A stretch of 64,000 bases of DNA from Fimihabitans intestinipullorum (GTDB lineage: Bacteria; Bacillota_I; Bacilli_A; RF39; UBA660), in the NCBI GenBank assembly GCA_018714965.1, contig DVML01000022.1, positions 1 through 64,000 of the forward strand. Reading direction: 5' to 3'. The stretch's first letter is position 1. Every line of letters begins with the position of its first letter. Under the pieces are notes generated by a model. It had not been told where the DNA came from. It worked only from the letters and a program-made list of their open reading frames with translations, and made no database searches. Shown here piece by piece: positions 30,883 through 41,239 of this stretch. The position numbers and the translations under genes were made by a program.

Positions 30883-31653
30883 ATGCAAGAATTTGCAAGA
30901 CTTAATTTTTCTGCTGGAAGTTATCGCTTATTGTGGGAGCTTGTTTCACAAAATAAAACTGAAAATTATTCTACTATAAGATTACAAGCTGTTATTACAG
31001 TTACGAACAATTATATTTCATGGGATCGAGGCAATGCGAGAATATATGACGATAGTTTTGGACTTTCCAGAACTTATTATAGAGGAGATAATGTAGTACG
31101 TGATATTACAAGAAATATATGGCATGATTCTAATGGAAAGAAGACTGTATATATTGATGGTAGTATTGATACAACATTTATGTTTAATGGTACCTGTGGT
31201 GGTAATATTACTTTACCAGATATACCTAGAAATGCTACATGTACATCTTCACCAGATTTAATAGTTAATGGCAAAAAAACAAAACATGATCTATATTTTA
31301 ATAATCCTGGGAATTATTGGTTAAGAATAGAATATGTGTGGAGTAATACTGTACAAATTGGAAAAAACATGGGGCAAGGTACTCATCACACAATCACTTT
31401 TACACAAGGTGAATTAATGAAATTATATAAAAGAGATAATTTTATTTTACGTACTGTAACACATTCAAATGGATCATATAATTCAATGATTGGTTATACC
31501 GATAAAGAAGGAAAAACAACACATCAAGGTGTTGTTAGAGTGTATAAAAACAATTCTTGGAAAAAAGGATTGTTTTTTGTTTATAAAAATAAAAAATGGA
31601 ATTTGGCGACTGTCAATATTTACAAAAATAAGAAATGGAACGGTGGTAAGTAA
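30883..31653 (+). CDS. Tail fibre / receptor-binding-like beta protein
   Basis: 256 residues, beta-rich (RLLWELVSQNKTENYSTIRL, YYRGDNVVRDITRNIWHDSN). The C-terminus carries three short repeats ending in a Trp-containing unit (VYKNNSWKKG, VYKNKKWNLA, IYKNKKWNGG), as in DUF859-like or surface-binding phage proteins. Probably a host-contact protein. It overlaps the next start by 1 base. Confidence 0.6.
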   Translation: MQEFARLNFSAGSYRLLWELVSQNKTENYSTIRLQAVITVTNNYISWDRGNARIYDDSFGLSRTYYRGDNVVRDITRNIWHDSNGKKTVYIDGSIDTTFMFNGTCGGNITLPDIPRNATCTSSPDLIVNGKKTKHDLYFNNPGNYWLRIEYVWSNTVQIGKNMGQGTHHTITFTQGELMKLYKRDNFILRTVTHSNGSYNSMIGYTDKEGKTTHQGVVRVYKNNSWKKGLFFVYKNKKWNLATVNIYKNKKWNGGK

Positions 31654-32531
31654 TGGATTATAACTATGAAGCAGATTTACAAAGATTAAAAGAGCAACAA
31701 CAAAAAAAAGCGATGGAAGATTTAAAAAATCAACAAAATCAATCTTTATCAAATTTAAATGCAGAAGAAGCTACGATTAAGCCAACGTACTATAAGAAAA
31801 AAGACACTGCTAATGTACAAAATCAATTAGCTTCAAAGAATTTTGCAGAATACTTAGCTAACAGCGGTCGTTCTAATAGTGGAATAGGTGCTCAATACGA
31901 AATGAGTAGACAAGCGACTTTACAACGTAATTTGAATGAACTCAATACAGAAGAGGCGGCTGCAATTGCTGACATCAATCGAAGAAAAACTGATGTTAAT
32001 AATGCATATGAAAGTGGCTTAGCGAGTGCTAATGCTCAGATAGAAGCAGATTATATTACAAATTTATTAAATGAGAGACAAAAGGCTTGGGAACGTCAAC
32101 AAGCAGAAAAAGAATTTAATGAATCTGTAAGACAATTTAATGCACAATTAGCACTGTCACGCGCAAGCAGAAGTAGTGGTGGAAGTCGCAGTAGTTCATC
32201 CAAAAGCTCCGGATCGGGAACATTACAGTGGAAACCAAATAGTGCTTATCAAGCTGTTGAATCTGGGAATTATGTAACTTATATTGACAAGAGTAATGCA
32301 AATAATAAGTTGACAGTTCCTAAAGGATATAATCCATTTACAGGAACATATAATCAAGATTTACAATATGGTTCATTTGGCCCATATCAACCAAATAATG
32401 TTGGTGGTAACAAATTGACGAAAACTGGTAAGATGGTAACTTTTAATGGACAAAAACAAAATTTATATCAAACGAGTGATGGAACAAAATGGGTATGGAA
32501 TGGACAAACGAATAGTTATGAGTATTATTAG
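31653..32531 (+). CDS. Internal virion / ejection-like protein
   Basis: 292 residues. The N-terminal half is a long helix with SNSGIGAQYEMSRQATLQRN, NELNTEEAAAIADINRRKTD, a pattern known from phage minor structural proteins. The middle is Ser/Arg-rich (SRASRSSGGSRSSSSKSSGS) and the C-terminus Asn/Gly/Tyr-rich. Its place before the 2059-residue protein suggests that both are packaged inside the head and ejected. Confidence 0.6.
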   Translation: MDYNYEADLQRLKEQQQKKAMEDLKNQQNQSLSNLNAEEATIKPTYYKKKDTANVQNQLASKNFAEYLANSGRSNSGIGAQYEMSRQATLQRNLNELNTEEAAAIADINRRKTDVNNAYESGLASANAQIEADYITNLLNERQKAWERQQAEKEFNESVRQFNAQLALSRASRSSGGSRSSSSKSSGSGTLQWKPNSAYQAVESGNYVTYIDKSNANNKLTVPKGYNPFTGTYNQDLQYGSFGPYQPNNVGGNKLTKTGKMVTFNGQKQNLYQTSDGTKWVWNGQTNSYEYY

Positions 32532-32545
32532 AAGGGAATGATTGT

Positions 32546-35500
32546 GTGAAAAAAATTGATTTATCAAAATATAGAAAAGCACAGAATGTTCGAATTATTG
32601 ATGATGATGAAGAGAATATAATGCCAATTGACTATTCTAAGTATAAAAAAGCTAACCTATCTCAAGAAGCAATTGATATTATAAATGATTATGATCAGCA
32701 TAATAATAAAAATAAAATTAAAACAACGGTTAACGTTGTTAATAATAAGCCGAATGAAGATGGATATACTGATACCGGTAAAAAACTCGGCGATTATGAT
32801 TATTATGATTACAAAAATAGAGGTCAATATAAAATTTATTCTAAAGACGGAAATTACTATTATTATGATGAGAAAAATAAGAGCTATAATACCGTAAACG
32901 AACAACGTATGACTACAAAAGAAGAGGATCGAAAACAATATGAAGAAGCTGTAAAGCTTGGCTTTAAAGGAAATAAGAGTAAATTATCGTTAAATGATCA
33001 GTTAAAACTAGATACCTCAAATTTAACTAAAGATGAATATAAAGAATATGAAAAGGATCTTGAACGTCAGGAAAACAAACGTGCTAAAGATAGTGAAATA
33101 CGTTATGGTGGGCCAGGACTAAAAGGAAGTTTAGGAGAAATAAAACAAGGAATAAAAAATATTGGTGAAAATTTAATTGATCCGATCGCAAGAACTCCAG
33201 AAAATATTAAAATAGGGCAGTTAAATGAAAAACTTGGTCGAGAAGCTTATAAAAAAATGGAAGGTAAGAAAAATAATTATGATGAAGTTAAGCGACAAGT
33301 TGATAACTATACTAAATTTAATCAGGATATCGTTACAAGCGAAAATCTTATCGATCAAAACACACAAAATATGCCGAATCAAATATCGGCTTTTTTAAGT
33401 GGTGTAAAAGGTGGAGGAATCGGTGGTGTTGTAGGAGGATTAGCAGGTGCCACTATTGGAACGGTAGCCACGGGAAATCCAAGCGGAACAGCTACCGGAG
33501 CTGTGCAAGGAGCGAAACTGTTAGGTGGAGCTGGATATGTTGGAGGACAAGCAAAATATACATATGAGTTAGAATCTGGGTATCAATATCAAGCGTTGTT
33601 AGACTTAGGAGTTCCAGAAGATATCGCTAAAGAAGAAGCTAGAAAAGTAGGAACAACAAATGCATTGATAGAATCCGGTGAAAGCTTATTAGATTTGGTT
33701 ACATTGGGAAAAGCCTCTCAAGTTCGACAAATGCTAACAGATGGTTTAGTCAAAAAATACGGATTAGAGACTGTAAAAGATTGGACTAAAGGAGCAGCAA
33801 CTTCTTATGTCACAAATGTCGCTAGTGAAGGTATTGAAGAAGGACTACAGGAATATAGTTCGATTCAAGGAGAAAAACGTGCAACCAAAAAAGCTGGTAT
33901 AGAAAGAGATGATTCACAAGATTTTGAAAGAATTAAAGATAGTACCATAGCAGGAAGTTTTGGGGCGTTGCTTTCTGGCGCAGTTACGCGTCCCACAGGT
34001 GTTTTTACTAACAGGTATGTAAATAGTAAAATTGGAGGATCAGCCAATAATAATATTCAAAATAGTTCTTTAACAGAACGATCAATCCAAAATACCGCGA
34101 ATGCATTGAATTTAGGAAATCTGAATACAAATAATCTTTCAGTTGTTAATAATTCTACCGACGGTAAAACAACGACTAATAACTTTGTTGAAAGCGCTAG
34201 AACATACAACATAGATATTTCTAATAACACAATTAAAAATATCGATAAAACTCTTTCTAATAGAGGAATTGTATCAAGGTTTGATGCTAGTGAATTTACT
34301 AATAATAATGAAAATGCTTTTTGGAAAGTCAATAGCGACGGAACACGGGAAGTTGTGTTCAACCCAAAGGCTAAAACAAATGATTTATTAGAGAATGTCG
34401 CTGTTCATGAATTATACCACGATATATCTAAGTCTGAAGATGGGCAAAAGATAAAAGACGAATTGTTAGACTTTGCTAAAACAAAAGAAGGATACGAAGA
34501 GGCTAGAAAGTCATTGGAACAATTATATTCTAATAAATATGATCCTAATAGTGATCAATTTAAGACACTTGTTGATGAAGAAGCAGTAGCTAGTATTCTT
34601 GGGAAGAAGTTAGGAAATCAAGAATTCGTTAATTCATTAACCGTAGAAAAACCATCAGTCGCTAAAAGTGTATATAACTGGGTAGTAGATAAACTTAACA
34701 AATTAAATAAACTAACAGGATATAAAAGCGAAAAATTGTTTTGGAAAGACGTAAAAAGCAAGTTTGACAGTGCTTATAGGAGCAATGTTGATTTTGATGT
34801 TGATAGCCGTTTTATGATTACAGGATATAAAGCTGCTAAACAATTGGACAAAAATTTTAAAACAAAGGAATTTTCGGAGAATTATAAAGAAGCTATAAAA
34901 ATGGAAAAACATGGTGCTTTAAAGGATAAAATCAGAAAAGAAACTGGATGGTATAAAGATGTTAATGGTGATTGGAAGTTCGAAATTAGTGATAAATCTT
35001 CAGAATTAAAGATTTCCCCTAAAGCATTTACTGATTATAAATTGAAAGAACTATTGGATCACAATATTTTATACAAAGCTTATCCATTTTTAAAAAATAC
35101 AAACGTTAAATTTTCTAAATTACCAGAAACGACGAGAGGTAAAACAGACAAGTTGACTGGAAATATATATATAAACAATAATTTGATAGGGAATGATTCG
35201 CAAATAGAAAGAACACTACTGCACGAAATCCAGCATAAGGTCCAAAGGAAAGAAAAGTTTCAAGGTGGAACGACACAATATAGAGAAAACTCATATGAAA
35301 GATATAGAAACAATTTTGGAGAGACGGAGGCAAGAGAAACATCACAAAGAAAGAAACTTAATTTTGAAGAAAGACTTGCAACTCCATCATATACACAAAC
35401 ATATAATAAGCAATCGAAGAAAAAACTATATACGAAAGAAGATACAAAGTGGTATAATTATTTAAAAGGAGATCGAGATGTTGAAGAAAATTTGGAAAGC

Positions 35501-38500
35501 TCTAAAAAGACTATACGATTACATCAGATGGGTGGAATAGAGGAACTAGATAATAGTTCTTTTTCTTTTGATAAAAATAAAACAAGATCATTATCTAATA
35601 CTGATAATCAAGGAAGAAAATTATCAAAAGGACAACAAGAATTTTTCAAAGACAGTAAAGTAAGAGATAATAATGGAAATTTAATTACATATTATAATGG
35701 TTCTGACAATTTTAATGTTTATGATAAGAATAAGTTAAGCAACAACAGTAAATGGGGTAAAGGAATTTATCTTACAAAATATAAAGATATAGCAAGTATG
35801 TATGGTAATAATATCAAAGAATTATATGTTAATATTAAAAATCCTATAAGTAGTACGAAAAAAACAATTTCTTTTGAAGAATATAATGAATTGTATAAAA
35901 AAATAAATGATGGAGAAAGTGGATACATAGAAGAATATAGTATGTATGATAATGATTTAGATTTACTATGGGATATGACAAATAGTGGGAATTGGGCTGA
36001 TTATGCTAAGGAAATAAGAGAAATTACTGGAAAAGATGGACTTATAATAAATGATGATAACAAAGCAGAAGATATGGTTATTGCCTTTGAGAGTAATCAA
36101 TTAAAAAGTGTAGATAATCTTAACCCAACAAATACCGAAGATATAAGATATTCACAAAACAGTAATAAATGGCAAGGATTCGTAGATCAAAATTTCCAAA
36201 CCGAAGGAACAGGACATACATTGTCACAGCTAAAAACAAATAAAGTATTGAATCCAACTGAAATTGCTAGTTTGACTAGAGAAGATGCTGGTACGACTCC
36301 AAATCTCCCAGACGTAAAAGTACCAAAGGGAGATAAAAAATCTAAGTTTACTAAAAACATATCAGAAAAAACGAAGATGTTAACTGAAGAAAATAGAAAA
36401 AAACTATCTCAAGAAAAAGATGTAGCTTTCTATAAAGGAATTACTAATAAACAAAGCCTAGAAGAAGCTTATGATAGATTAAATGATGGTGGAAGTGGCG
36501 AAACATTAAATTGGATATCACGAAATAGCTATGATAAGGATGGGAAATTAAAGAAAAAACCAACAGCTACAGATGTGGCAGAAGGATGGATCTTACTAAA
36601 GCAATATCAAGATGCTGGTGATTATGATTCAATGGTACAAGTTGCCAAAGTTATGAGACAAATGGGTACGGAGTCTGGACAAGCAATACAAGCATATAAC
36701 ATTATGTCAAGATTAACACCTGAGGGAATGGTTAAATATGCACAGAGTGAATTGGGCGAAGCCTATGATCGTATGGTGAAAAATAAAACGAAAAAGTGGA
36801 TTGAGAAAAATCGAGATAAATTTACACTTACACCTGACGAAACAGCATATATTGTGAACAACATAAAAGAGGCATCCGAATTACCTGATGGATACGAGAA
36901 AAAAGTTAAATTAGCGCAGATTCAAAGCCTAATTTCTAATAAATTACCACCTGCTCGTGGAGCTGGTATTAAAGCATGGATGCGAATTTCTATGCTTTTT
37001 AATTTGAAGACACAAATTAGAAATATAATGGGAAATGCAGTAATCACCCCAGTAAATGCTATAGGTGATACATTTTCGGCGCTTATGGATAAACAAATTG
37101 CTAAGAAGACAGGAGTTAGAACAACGGGGGCTCCTAATGTGAAGAATTTTGCAAAAGGATTTAAAAAAGGTCTTTATGAAAGTTGGAATGATTTTAAACT
37201 GGATATTAACACTAGGGATATGCAAGGAAATAGATTTGAAATTGGAGAAGGTAAGTCTTTTACTGATCAAACAAAAGTAGGAAGAGCATTAAATAGAACT
37301 GATAAAATATTAAGTTTCATGCTAGATGCTGGAGATAGGCCGTTTTATGAAGGAACATTTATAAATTCAATCAATAATCAGAAAATTCTCAATAACACAA
37401 ACAAAGTCACTCAAGATATGATTGATATTGCAACTACAGAGGCCCTACAGAGAACGTGGCAAGATAACAATGCATATACAAAGTTTGTATTAAATACTAG
37501 AAGAGGATTGAATTTCGGAATGAAATATGGATTAGGTGATGCTCTCATCCCTTTTGCTAAGACACCTGCCAACTTAACTAAAGCGCTTATAGATTATTCT
37601 CCTGCGGGTTTAGTTACCACGTTAATAGAAGGTAAAAAACTTAAAAATGCAATTGAAACGAATCAGTTTACTCCACAGATGCAACATAAGTTTGTTCAAA
37701 ATTTAGGAAAAGCGACAGCTGGAAGTCTCCTCTATATTCTTGGGTATATACTTGCAAAAGAGGGAATAACTACAGGTGCAAACGATGAAGATAAAGATGT
37801 TTCTGATTTTATGAGAAATACATTAGGTATTCAACCATATTCAATTAAAATAGGGAATAAAACGTTTACTTACGATTGGGCTCAGCCTGTTGCAACTCCA
37901 TTTGCTATGATGGCAGATTTGCAAAAGAAAGATGAAGAGGCAGGAATATTGAATAAGGTTCTTAGTACTGCTGATGTCGGAGCAAATTTACTCTTACAAC
38001 AATCCTTTATGGAAAGTATCGAAAATGTATTTTCTGATTATCAAAGTATTCCAAACGGAATAATACAACAGGTATTAGATCTTCCTTCTCGAGCAGTACC
38101 TACTCTTGTAAAACAGGTTAATGACATGATAGATACTACTCAAAGAACATCGTTTGAAAAAGGTGATAATTTAAAAACTGCTAAAAACAGAGTTAAGAGC
38201 AAAATCCCAGGAATGAGTACTGACTTAGCACCATCACGTGATAGTTTAGGAAGAGTAATAAAAAAATATGGTGGAGATGCCAATCTTTTTAACGTGTTTT
38301 TAAATCCGGCGAACACTAACAAAGGAAAAGTTAGCGATAGTGCAAAAGAAATATATAAGATATATCAAAAAACTGGAGATAAAACAATTATGCCAAGAGT
38401 TGCTCCGTATTCTATTGTATCTGGTGGAAAATCCAAAACTTTAGACTCTAAAGAAAGAAGCGAATTTCAAAAAATTAGTGGTCAGATTGTTGAAAAAAAT

Positions 38501-38725
38501 ATAAAAGAACTAGCTAAAACTGATGAATACAGGAAAATGGATGATTCTTACAAAACAGAGGCAATTAAATCAATTGTTGATTATGCTTATAACTATGCTA
38601 AAGCAAAATCCTTAAAACAACCAATTTCAAAAAATTATAAAAAAGCTTACGAATATACTAAAAACGGTGGAACTTTGTATGACTTTTACGCAGATAAAAT
38701 TTATAAAAAAAGTAAAGAAAAGTAG
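32546..38725 (+). CDS. Giant internal polyvalent protein (2059 aa): pore-like region, two zincin motifs, ART-like domain, LPD38-like C-terminus
   Basis: Starts at GTG. Order seen: charged disordered N-terminus (~1-280); Gly-rich membrane-like stretch (~282-335, GGGIGGVVGGLAGATIGTVA); first HExxH at 621 (VAVHELYHDISKSEDG); second HExxH at 893 (LLHEIQHKVQRKEKFQGG) followed by GETEARETSQRKK, as in phage polyvalent metallopeptidase domains; an ADP-ribosyltransferase-like region (~1035-1195: ITYYNGSDNFNVY, WGKGIYLTKYKDIASMYG, ELYVNIKNP); and a long C-terminus (~1300-2059, NFGMKYGLGDALIPFAKTPA) of LPD38 type. Proteins of this kind are carried in virions and injected. Enzyme activity is inferred from motifs. 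Confidence 0.8.
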   Translation: MKKIDLSKYRKAQNVRIIDDDEENIMPIDYSKYKKANLSQEAIDIINDYDQHNNKNKIKTTVNVVNNKPNEDGYTDTGKKLGDYDYYDYKNRGQYKIYSKDGNYYYYDEKNKSYNTVNEQRMTTKEEDRKQYEEAVKLGFKGNKSKLSLNDQLKLDTSNLTKDEYKEYEKDLERQENKRAKDSEIRYGGPGLKGSLGEIKQGIKNIGENLIDPIARTPENIKIGQLNEKLGREAYKKMEGKKNNYDEVKRQVDNYTKFNQDIVTSENLIDQNTQNMPNQISAFLSGVKGGGIGGVVGGLAGATIGTVATGNPSGTATGAVQGAKLLGGAGYVGGQAKYTYELESGYQYQALLDLGVPEDIAKEEARKVGTTNALIESGESLLDLVTLGKASQVRQMLTDGLVKKYGLETVKDWTKGAATSYVTNVASEGIEEGLQEYSSIQGEKRATKKAGIERDDSQDFERIKDSTIAGSFGALLSGAVTRPTGVFTNRYVNSKIGGSANNNIQNSSLTERSIQNTANALNLGNLNTNNLSVVNNSTDGKTTTNNFVESARTYNIDISNNTIKNIDKTLSNRGIVSRFDASEFTNNNENAFWKVNSDGTREVVFNPKAKTNDLLENVAVHELYHDISKSEDGQKIKDELLDFAKTKEGYEEARKSLEQLYSNKYDPNSDQFKTLVDEEAVASILGKKLGNQEFVNSLTVEKPSVAKSVYNWVVDKLNKLNKLTGYKSEKLFWKDVKSKFDSAYRSNVDFDVDSRFMITGYKAAKQLDKNFKTKEFSENYKEAIKMEKHGALKDKIRKETGWYKDVNGDWKFEISDKSSELKISPKAFTDYKLKELLDHNILYKAYPFLKNTNVKFSKLPETTRGKTDKLTGNIYINNNLIGNDSQIERTLLHEIQHKVQRKEKFQGGTTQYRENSYERYRNNFGETEARETSQRKKLNFEERLATPSYTQTYNKQSKKKLYTKEDTKWYNYLKGDRDVEENLESSKKTIRLHQMGGIEELDNSSFSFDKNKTRSLSNTDNQGRKLSKGQQEFFKDSKVRDNNGNLITYYNGSDNFNVYDKNKLSNNSKWGKGIYLTKYKDIASMYGNNIKELYVNIKNPISSTKKTISFEEYNELYKKINDGESGYIEEYSMYDNDLDLLWDMTNSGNWADYAKEIREITGKDGLIINDDNKAEDMVIAFESNQLKSVDNLNPTNTEDIRYSQNSNKWQGFVDQNFQTEGTGHTLSQLKTNKVLNPTEIASLTREDAGTTPNLPDVKVPKGDKKSKFTKNISEKTKMLTEENRKKLSQEKDVAFYKGITNKQSLEEAYDRLNDGGSGETLNWISRNSYDKDGKLKKKPTATDVAEGWILLKQYQDAGDYDSMVQVAKVMRQMGTESGQAIQAYNIMSRLTPEGMVKYAQSELGEAYDRMVKNKTKKWIEKNRDKFTLTPDETAYIVNNIKEASELPDGYEKKVKLAQIQSLISNKLPPARGAGIKAWMRISMLFNLKTQIRNIMGNAVITPVNAIGDTFSALMDKQIAKKTGVRTTGAPNVKNFAKGFKKGLYESWNDFKLDINTRDMQGNRFEIGEGKSFTDQTKVGRALNRTDKILSFMLDAGDRPFYEGTFINSINNQKILNNTNKVTQDMIDIATTEALQRTWQDNNAYTKFVLNTRRGLNFGMKYGLGDALIPFAKTPANLTKALIDYSPAGLVTTLIEGKKLKNAIETNQFTPQMQHKFVQNLGKATAGSLLYILGYILAKEGITTGANDEDKDVSDFMRNTLGIQPYSIKIGNKTFTYDWAQPVATPFAMMADLQKKDEEAGILNKVLSTADVGANLLLQQSFMESIENVFSDYQSIPNGIIQQVLDLPSRAVPTLVKQVNDMIDTTQRTSFEKGDNLKTAKNRVKSKIPGMSTDLAPSRDSLGRVIKKYGGDANLFNVFLNPANTNKGKVSDSAKEIYKIYQKTGDKTIMPRVAPYSIVSGGKSKTLDSKERSEFQKISGQIVEKNIKELAKTDEYRKMDDSYKTEAIKSIVDYAYNYAKAKSLKQPISKNYKKAYEYTKNGGTLYDFYADKIYKKSKEK

Positions 38726-38732
38726 GTGAAAT

Positions 38733-39086
38733 ATGATATATATAGAGAAAAGTACAATGAATTTAGAACTCGTGATCGGAGACACGGGTTCTTTTTCTTT
38801 AAAACCTAAAATTAACAAGGAAACATATTTATCAGAAGGAGATAAAATCTATTTTACTGTCAAAAAAAAGAAAACTGGAGATGTTGTGTTAAATAAGGAA
38901 ATCACAGAATTTCGCAATGGAATCGTTGATATTATTATAGAGCCAAAAGATACGCTTGATCTTGAACCGGGAAATTATATATATGATATTAAATCAGTTC
39001 GAAAAGACGGAACCGTCGATACGTTAATTCCGAATAATCCGTCTGCTAGTTTGACGTTGAAAAGAGGTGTTAAATCATGGAAATAG
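38733..39086 (+). CDS. Small beta-sandwich phage protein (baseplate/fibre assembly-like)
   Basis: 117 residues: STMNLELVIGDTGSFSLKPK, GDKIYFTVKKKKTGDVVLNK, LEPGNYIYDIKSVRKDGTVD. It resembles the BppU-type N-terminal domain that anchors receptor-binding fibres. Overlaps the collagen-like fibre gene by 10 bases, which supports a partner role. Confidence 0.65.
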   Translation: MIYIEKSTMNLELVIGDTGSFSLKPKINKETYLSEGDKIYFTVKKKKTGDVVLNKEITEFRNGIVDIIIEPKDTLDLEPGNYIYDIKSVRKDGTVDTLIPNNPSASLTLKRGVKSWK

Positions 39087-40660
39087 AAACTCCGATAATA
39101 GAAATTGAACTTCCTGGAGGAACAAGAGGATTACAAGGTGTTCCTGGACCAAAGGGAGAAACTGGAGAGCCAGGGCCTAAAGGAGAAACTGGAGAGCCAG
39201 GACCAGGAAATTTTTTAACGATAGGTTCTGTTACGTCTGGCACTGTCGCATCGGCAACAATCACGGGAGAAAGCCCTACACAAGTTTTAAATTTGATTTT
39301 GCCAAAAGGAGAAAAGGGAGAAACTGGAGAGCCAGGGCCTAAAGGAGAAACTGGAGAGCCAGGTATACAGGGAATTCCAGGAATGCCGGGAGAACAAGGG
39401 TATTCAATTGCTAAAGTTGAAAAAAAATCAGGGACAGGGGCGCCTGGAACAGCAGATATATACGGTTGTTACTTAAACGATCAAACGGGTACTGAAGTGG
39501 GGGAGTTTAGTGTATTTAATGGGATGAATGGAATAGCAGGAGCAGATGGAATTGATGTGACAAGTGCAACAACTGGGACACCAATACAAAGTGATGAGTA
39601 TACAGTAACACCAATCACGTTTAATAAAAGCGATAATACGGCTGTGACAGTTAACGTACAAGCTAAAAATGGTATCAATGGAGAGGGAGTTCCAGACGGT
39701 GGAACTACTGGACAAGTATTGGCGAAAGCAAGTGATACTGACGGCGACGTTGAATGGGTAAATCAAACCGGAGGCACTACCGATTATGATTCCGCTCCAG
39801 TAGGATCAATATTCGGTTATCCTAGTTTAACTCCACCAACGGGGTATATGATATGCGATGGAAGCGAATTGAGTCGTACTGAATATGCATCATTATTCGC
39901 AGTTATTGGAACATCATATGGAGTGGGTGATGGCTCAACAACATTCAACATTCCAAATATCAAAGGTCGAATGATTGTTGGGCATAATATTGGCGATAGC
40001 GATTTCAACACTTTAGGGAATACTGGAGGAAGCAAGACCCATACACAAACAGTTTCGGAAATGGCTCGACATACACACGTCTTGAAAAAAGGCGGAGCCG
40101 TTGGTGGAGACGGTAGTGGGTTAGCTTATTCAGGGACTACGGCTTCAAATAATGCTGGGGTTGAACCGGCAGGAGAAGGCGAACCAATGGATATCATGAA
40201 TCCATATATCGTTGCTTGTTATATTATTAAAGTTTCGGGAACAGCTATTTTGAACGGAAATGTAGTTGATGATTTGAATGAAAACTCAACGACTAATTCT
40301 CCAAGTCAAAACGCAGTAAATCAAGGATTGTTATCAATAAATAATTTTATTGGAGATTTATTCAAGTTTCAAACTTTGTCCGTACCAATTGAAATTGCTG
40401 GAAGTGGACACGCATCGTTCCAAATGGGGTGGCTTGATACAACTGATGGGTATTCTTATTTAGGAATTCTTTCAAAAGAAAGCGGATATGGAGATCAATG
40501 GCAAATAACATATTCATTGTATCAAGGTAATAAAATTTTTGCTGTTGTGAGAAATAACTATAGTCAAACTTTAAGCAATACAATAACTTGTACCGTAGTA
40601 TATATAAAATCAGACTATCTAACGGATGCAATCGTAGGTGATGAAAATGGAACAGAATAA
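39077..40660 (+). CDS. Collagen-like tail fibre with tail-collar domain
   Basis: 527 residues. Gly-X-Y triplets in two blocks (~residues 13-45 and ~77-112, e.g. GPKGETGEPGPKGETGEPGP). The phage tail collar domain follows (~235-300: GSIFGYPSLTPPTGYMICDG, YGVGDGSTTFNIPNIKGRMI). The C-terminal beta domain is the probable receptor-binding tip. An exact 51-bp direct repeat (39151-39201 and 39313-39363) underlies the collagen blocks. Confidence 0.88.
   Translation: MEIETPIIEIELPGGTRGLQGVPGPKGETGEPGPKGETGEPGPGNFLTIGSVTSGTVASATITGESPTQVLNLILPKGEKGETGEPGPKGETGEPGIQGIPGMPGEQGYSIAKVEKKSGTGAPGTADIYGCYLNDQTGTEVGEFSVFNGMNGIAGADGIDVTSATTGTPIQSDEYTVTPITFNKSDNTAVTVNVQAKNGINGEGVPDGGTTGQVLAKASDTDGDVEWVNQTGGTTDYDSAPVGSIFGYPSLTPPTGYMICDGSELSRTEYASLFAVIGTSYGVGDGSTTFNIPNIKGRMIVGHNIGDSDFNTLGNTGGSKTHTQTVSEMARHTHVLKKGGAVGGDGSGLAYSGTTASNNAGVEPAGEGEPMDIMNPYIVACYIIKVSGTAILNGNVVDDLNENSTTNSPSQNAVNQGLLSINNFIGDLFKFQTLSVPIEIAGSGHASFQMGWLDTTDGYSYLGILSKESGYGDQWQITYSLYQGNKIFAVVRNNYSQTLSNTITCTVVYIKSDYLTDAIVGDENGTE
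39151..39363 (+). repeat. Exact 51-bp direct repeat pair in the fibre gene
   Basis: 39151-39201 and 39313-39363 are identical and 162 bases (54 codons) apart. Recombination between them would delete 54 codons in frame. Confidence 0.85.
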
Positions 40661-40844
40661 ATATATTCCAATTTTATGGATCGCAATATTGTTTATTTTG
40701 ATTGTTGAACTAATTTATACAGTTTATTCATATATTGATTACAATTCTCGAAAAGAAAGTGGAAATGAACGGTGGAAACAAGTAGAGGAGAGAATTCAAC
40801 GATTGGAGGAAGAACATGGAAGAGTTTGTAAAAGTAGTTGCTAA
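40647..40844 (+). CDS. Small membrane protein with coiled coil (lysis region)
   Basis: 65 residues from ATG at 40647 (TAGGTGATG upstream): IPILWIAILFILIVELIYTV membrane helix, then WKQVEERIQRLEEEH. Overlaps the next gene by 29 bases. First member of the lysis cassette; a spanin-like or pinholin-like role is possible. Confidence 0.6.
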   Translation: MEQNKYIPILWIAILFILIVELIYTVYSYIDYNSRKESGNERWKQVEERIQRLEEEHGRVCKSSC

Positions 40845-41031
40845 TTATGGTGTTTCAATTGTTATAGTCGCATTGTTTTTATGGGATTGGTTTACTAATA
40901 AAAAAGAAATGAAGAGTACTTTGGATGTAATCAAAGATACCTCCATAAATATTTCAAAGAGTCTTGATTTATTACAAAAGTCAATGGATAGACATGACGA
41001 AAAGTTAGATAAAATTATAGAAAGAAGGTAG
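40816..41031 (+). CDS. Holin-like protein (BhlA/UviB type)
   Basis: 71 residues: a single membrane helix (VANYGVSIVIVALFLWDWFT) then a coiled-coil tail (SKSLDLLQKSMDRHDEKLDK). This matches the BhlA/bacteriocin UviB family. It is 5 bases before the phiLC3-type holin. Confidence 0.75.
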   Translation: MEEFVKVVANYGVSIVIVALFLWDWFTNKKEMKSTLDVIKDTSINISKSLDLLQKSMDRHDEKLDKIIERR

Positions 41032-41036
41032 AAAAT

Positions 41037-41237
41037 ATGAAAAATAAAACTTATGATATTTTAAAATGGATTGCACAAATTGTTTTGCCGGCAATCGCAA
41101 CATTTTATGTAACAGTGGCAAGTTTGTGGAATTTGCCATTTCCTGAGGAAATTTCAGGAACAATTATGGCAGTAGATACTTTATTAGGAGCAGTCTTAAT
41201 GATTTCTAGTGCTAATTATAAAAAGGAGAGTGAGTAG
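41037..41237 (+). CDS. Phage holin (phiLC3 type)
   Basis: 66 residues: YDILKWIAQIVLPAIATFYV, TVASLWNLPFPEEISGTIMA, VDTLLGAVLMISSANY. Two membrane helices with the family-typical LPF/P turn. It lets the endolysin cross the membrane and is followed directly by it. Confidence 0.9.
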   Translation: MKNKTYDILKWIAQIVLPAIATFYVTVASLWNLPFPEEISGTIMAVDTLLGAVLMISSANYKKESE

Positions 41238-41239
41238 AT

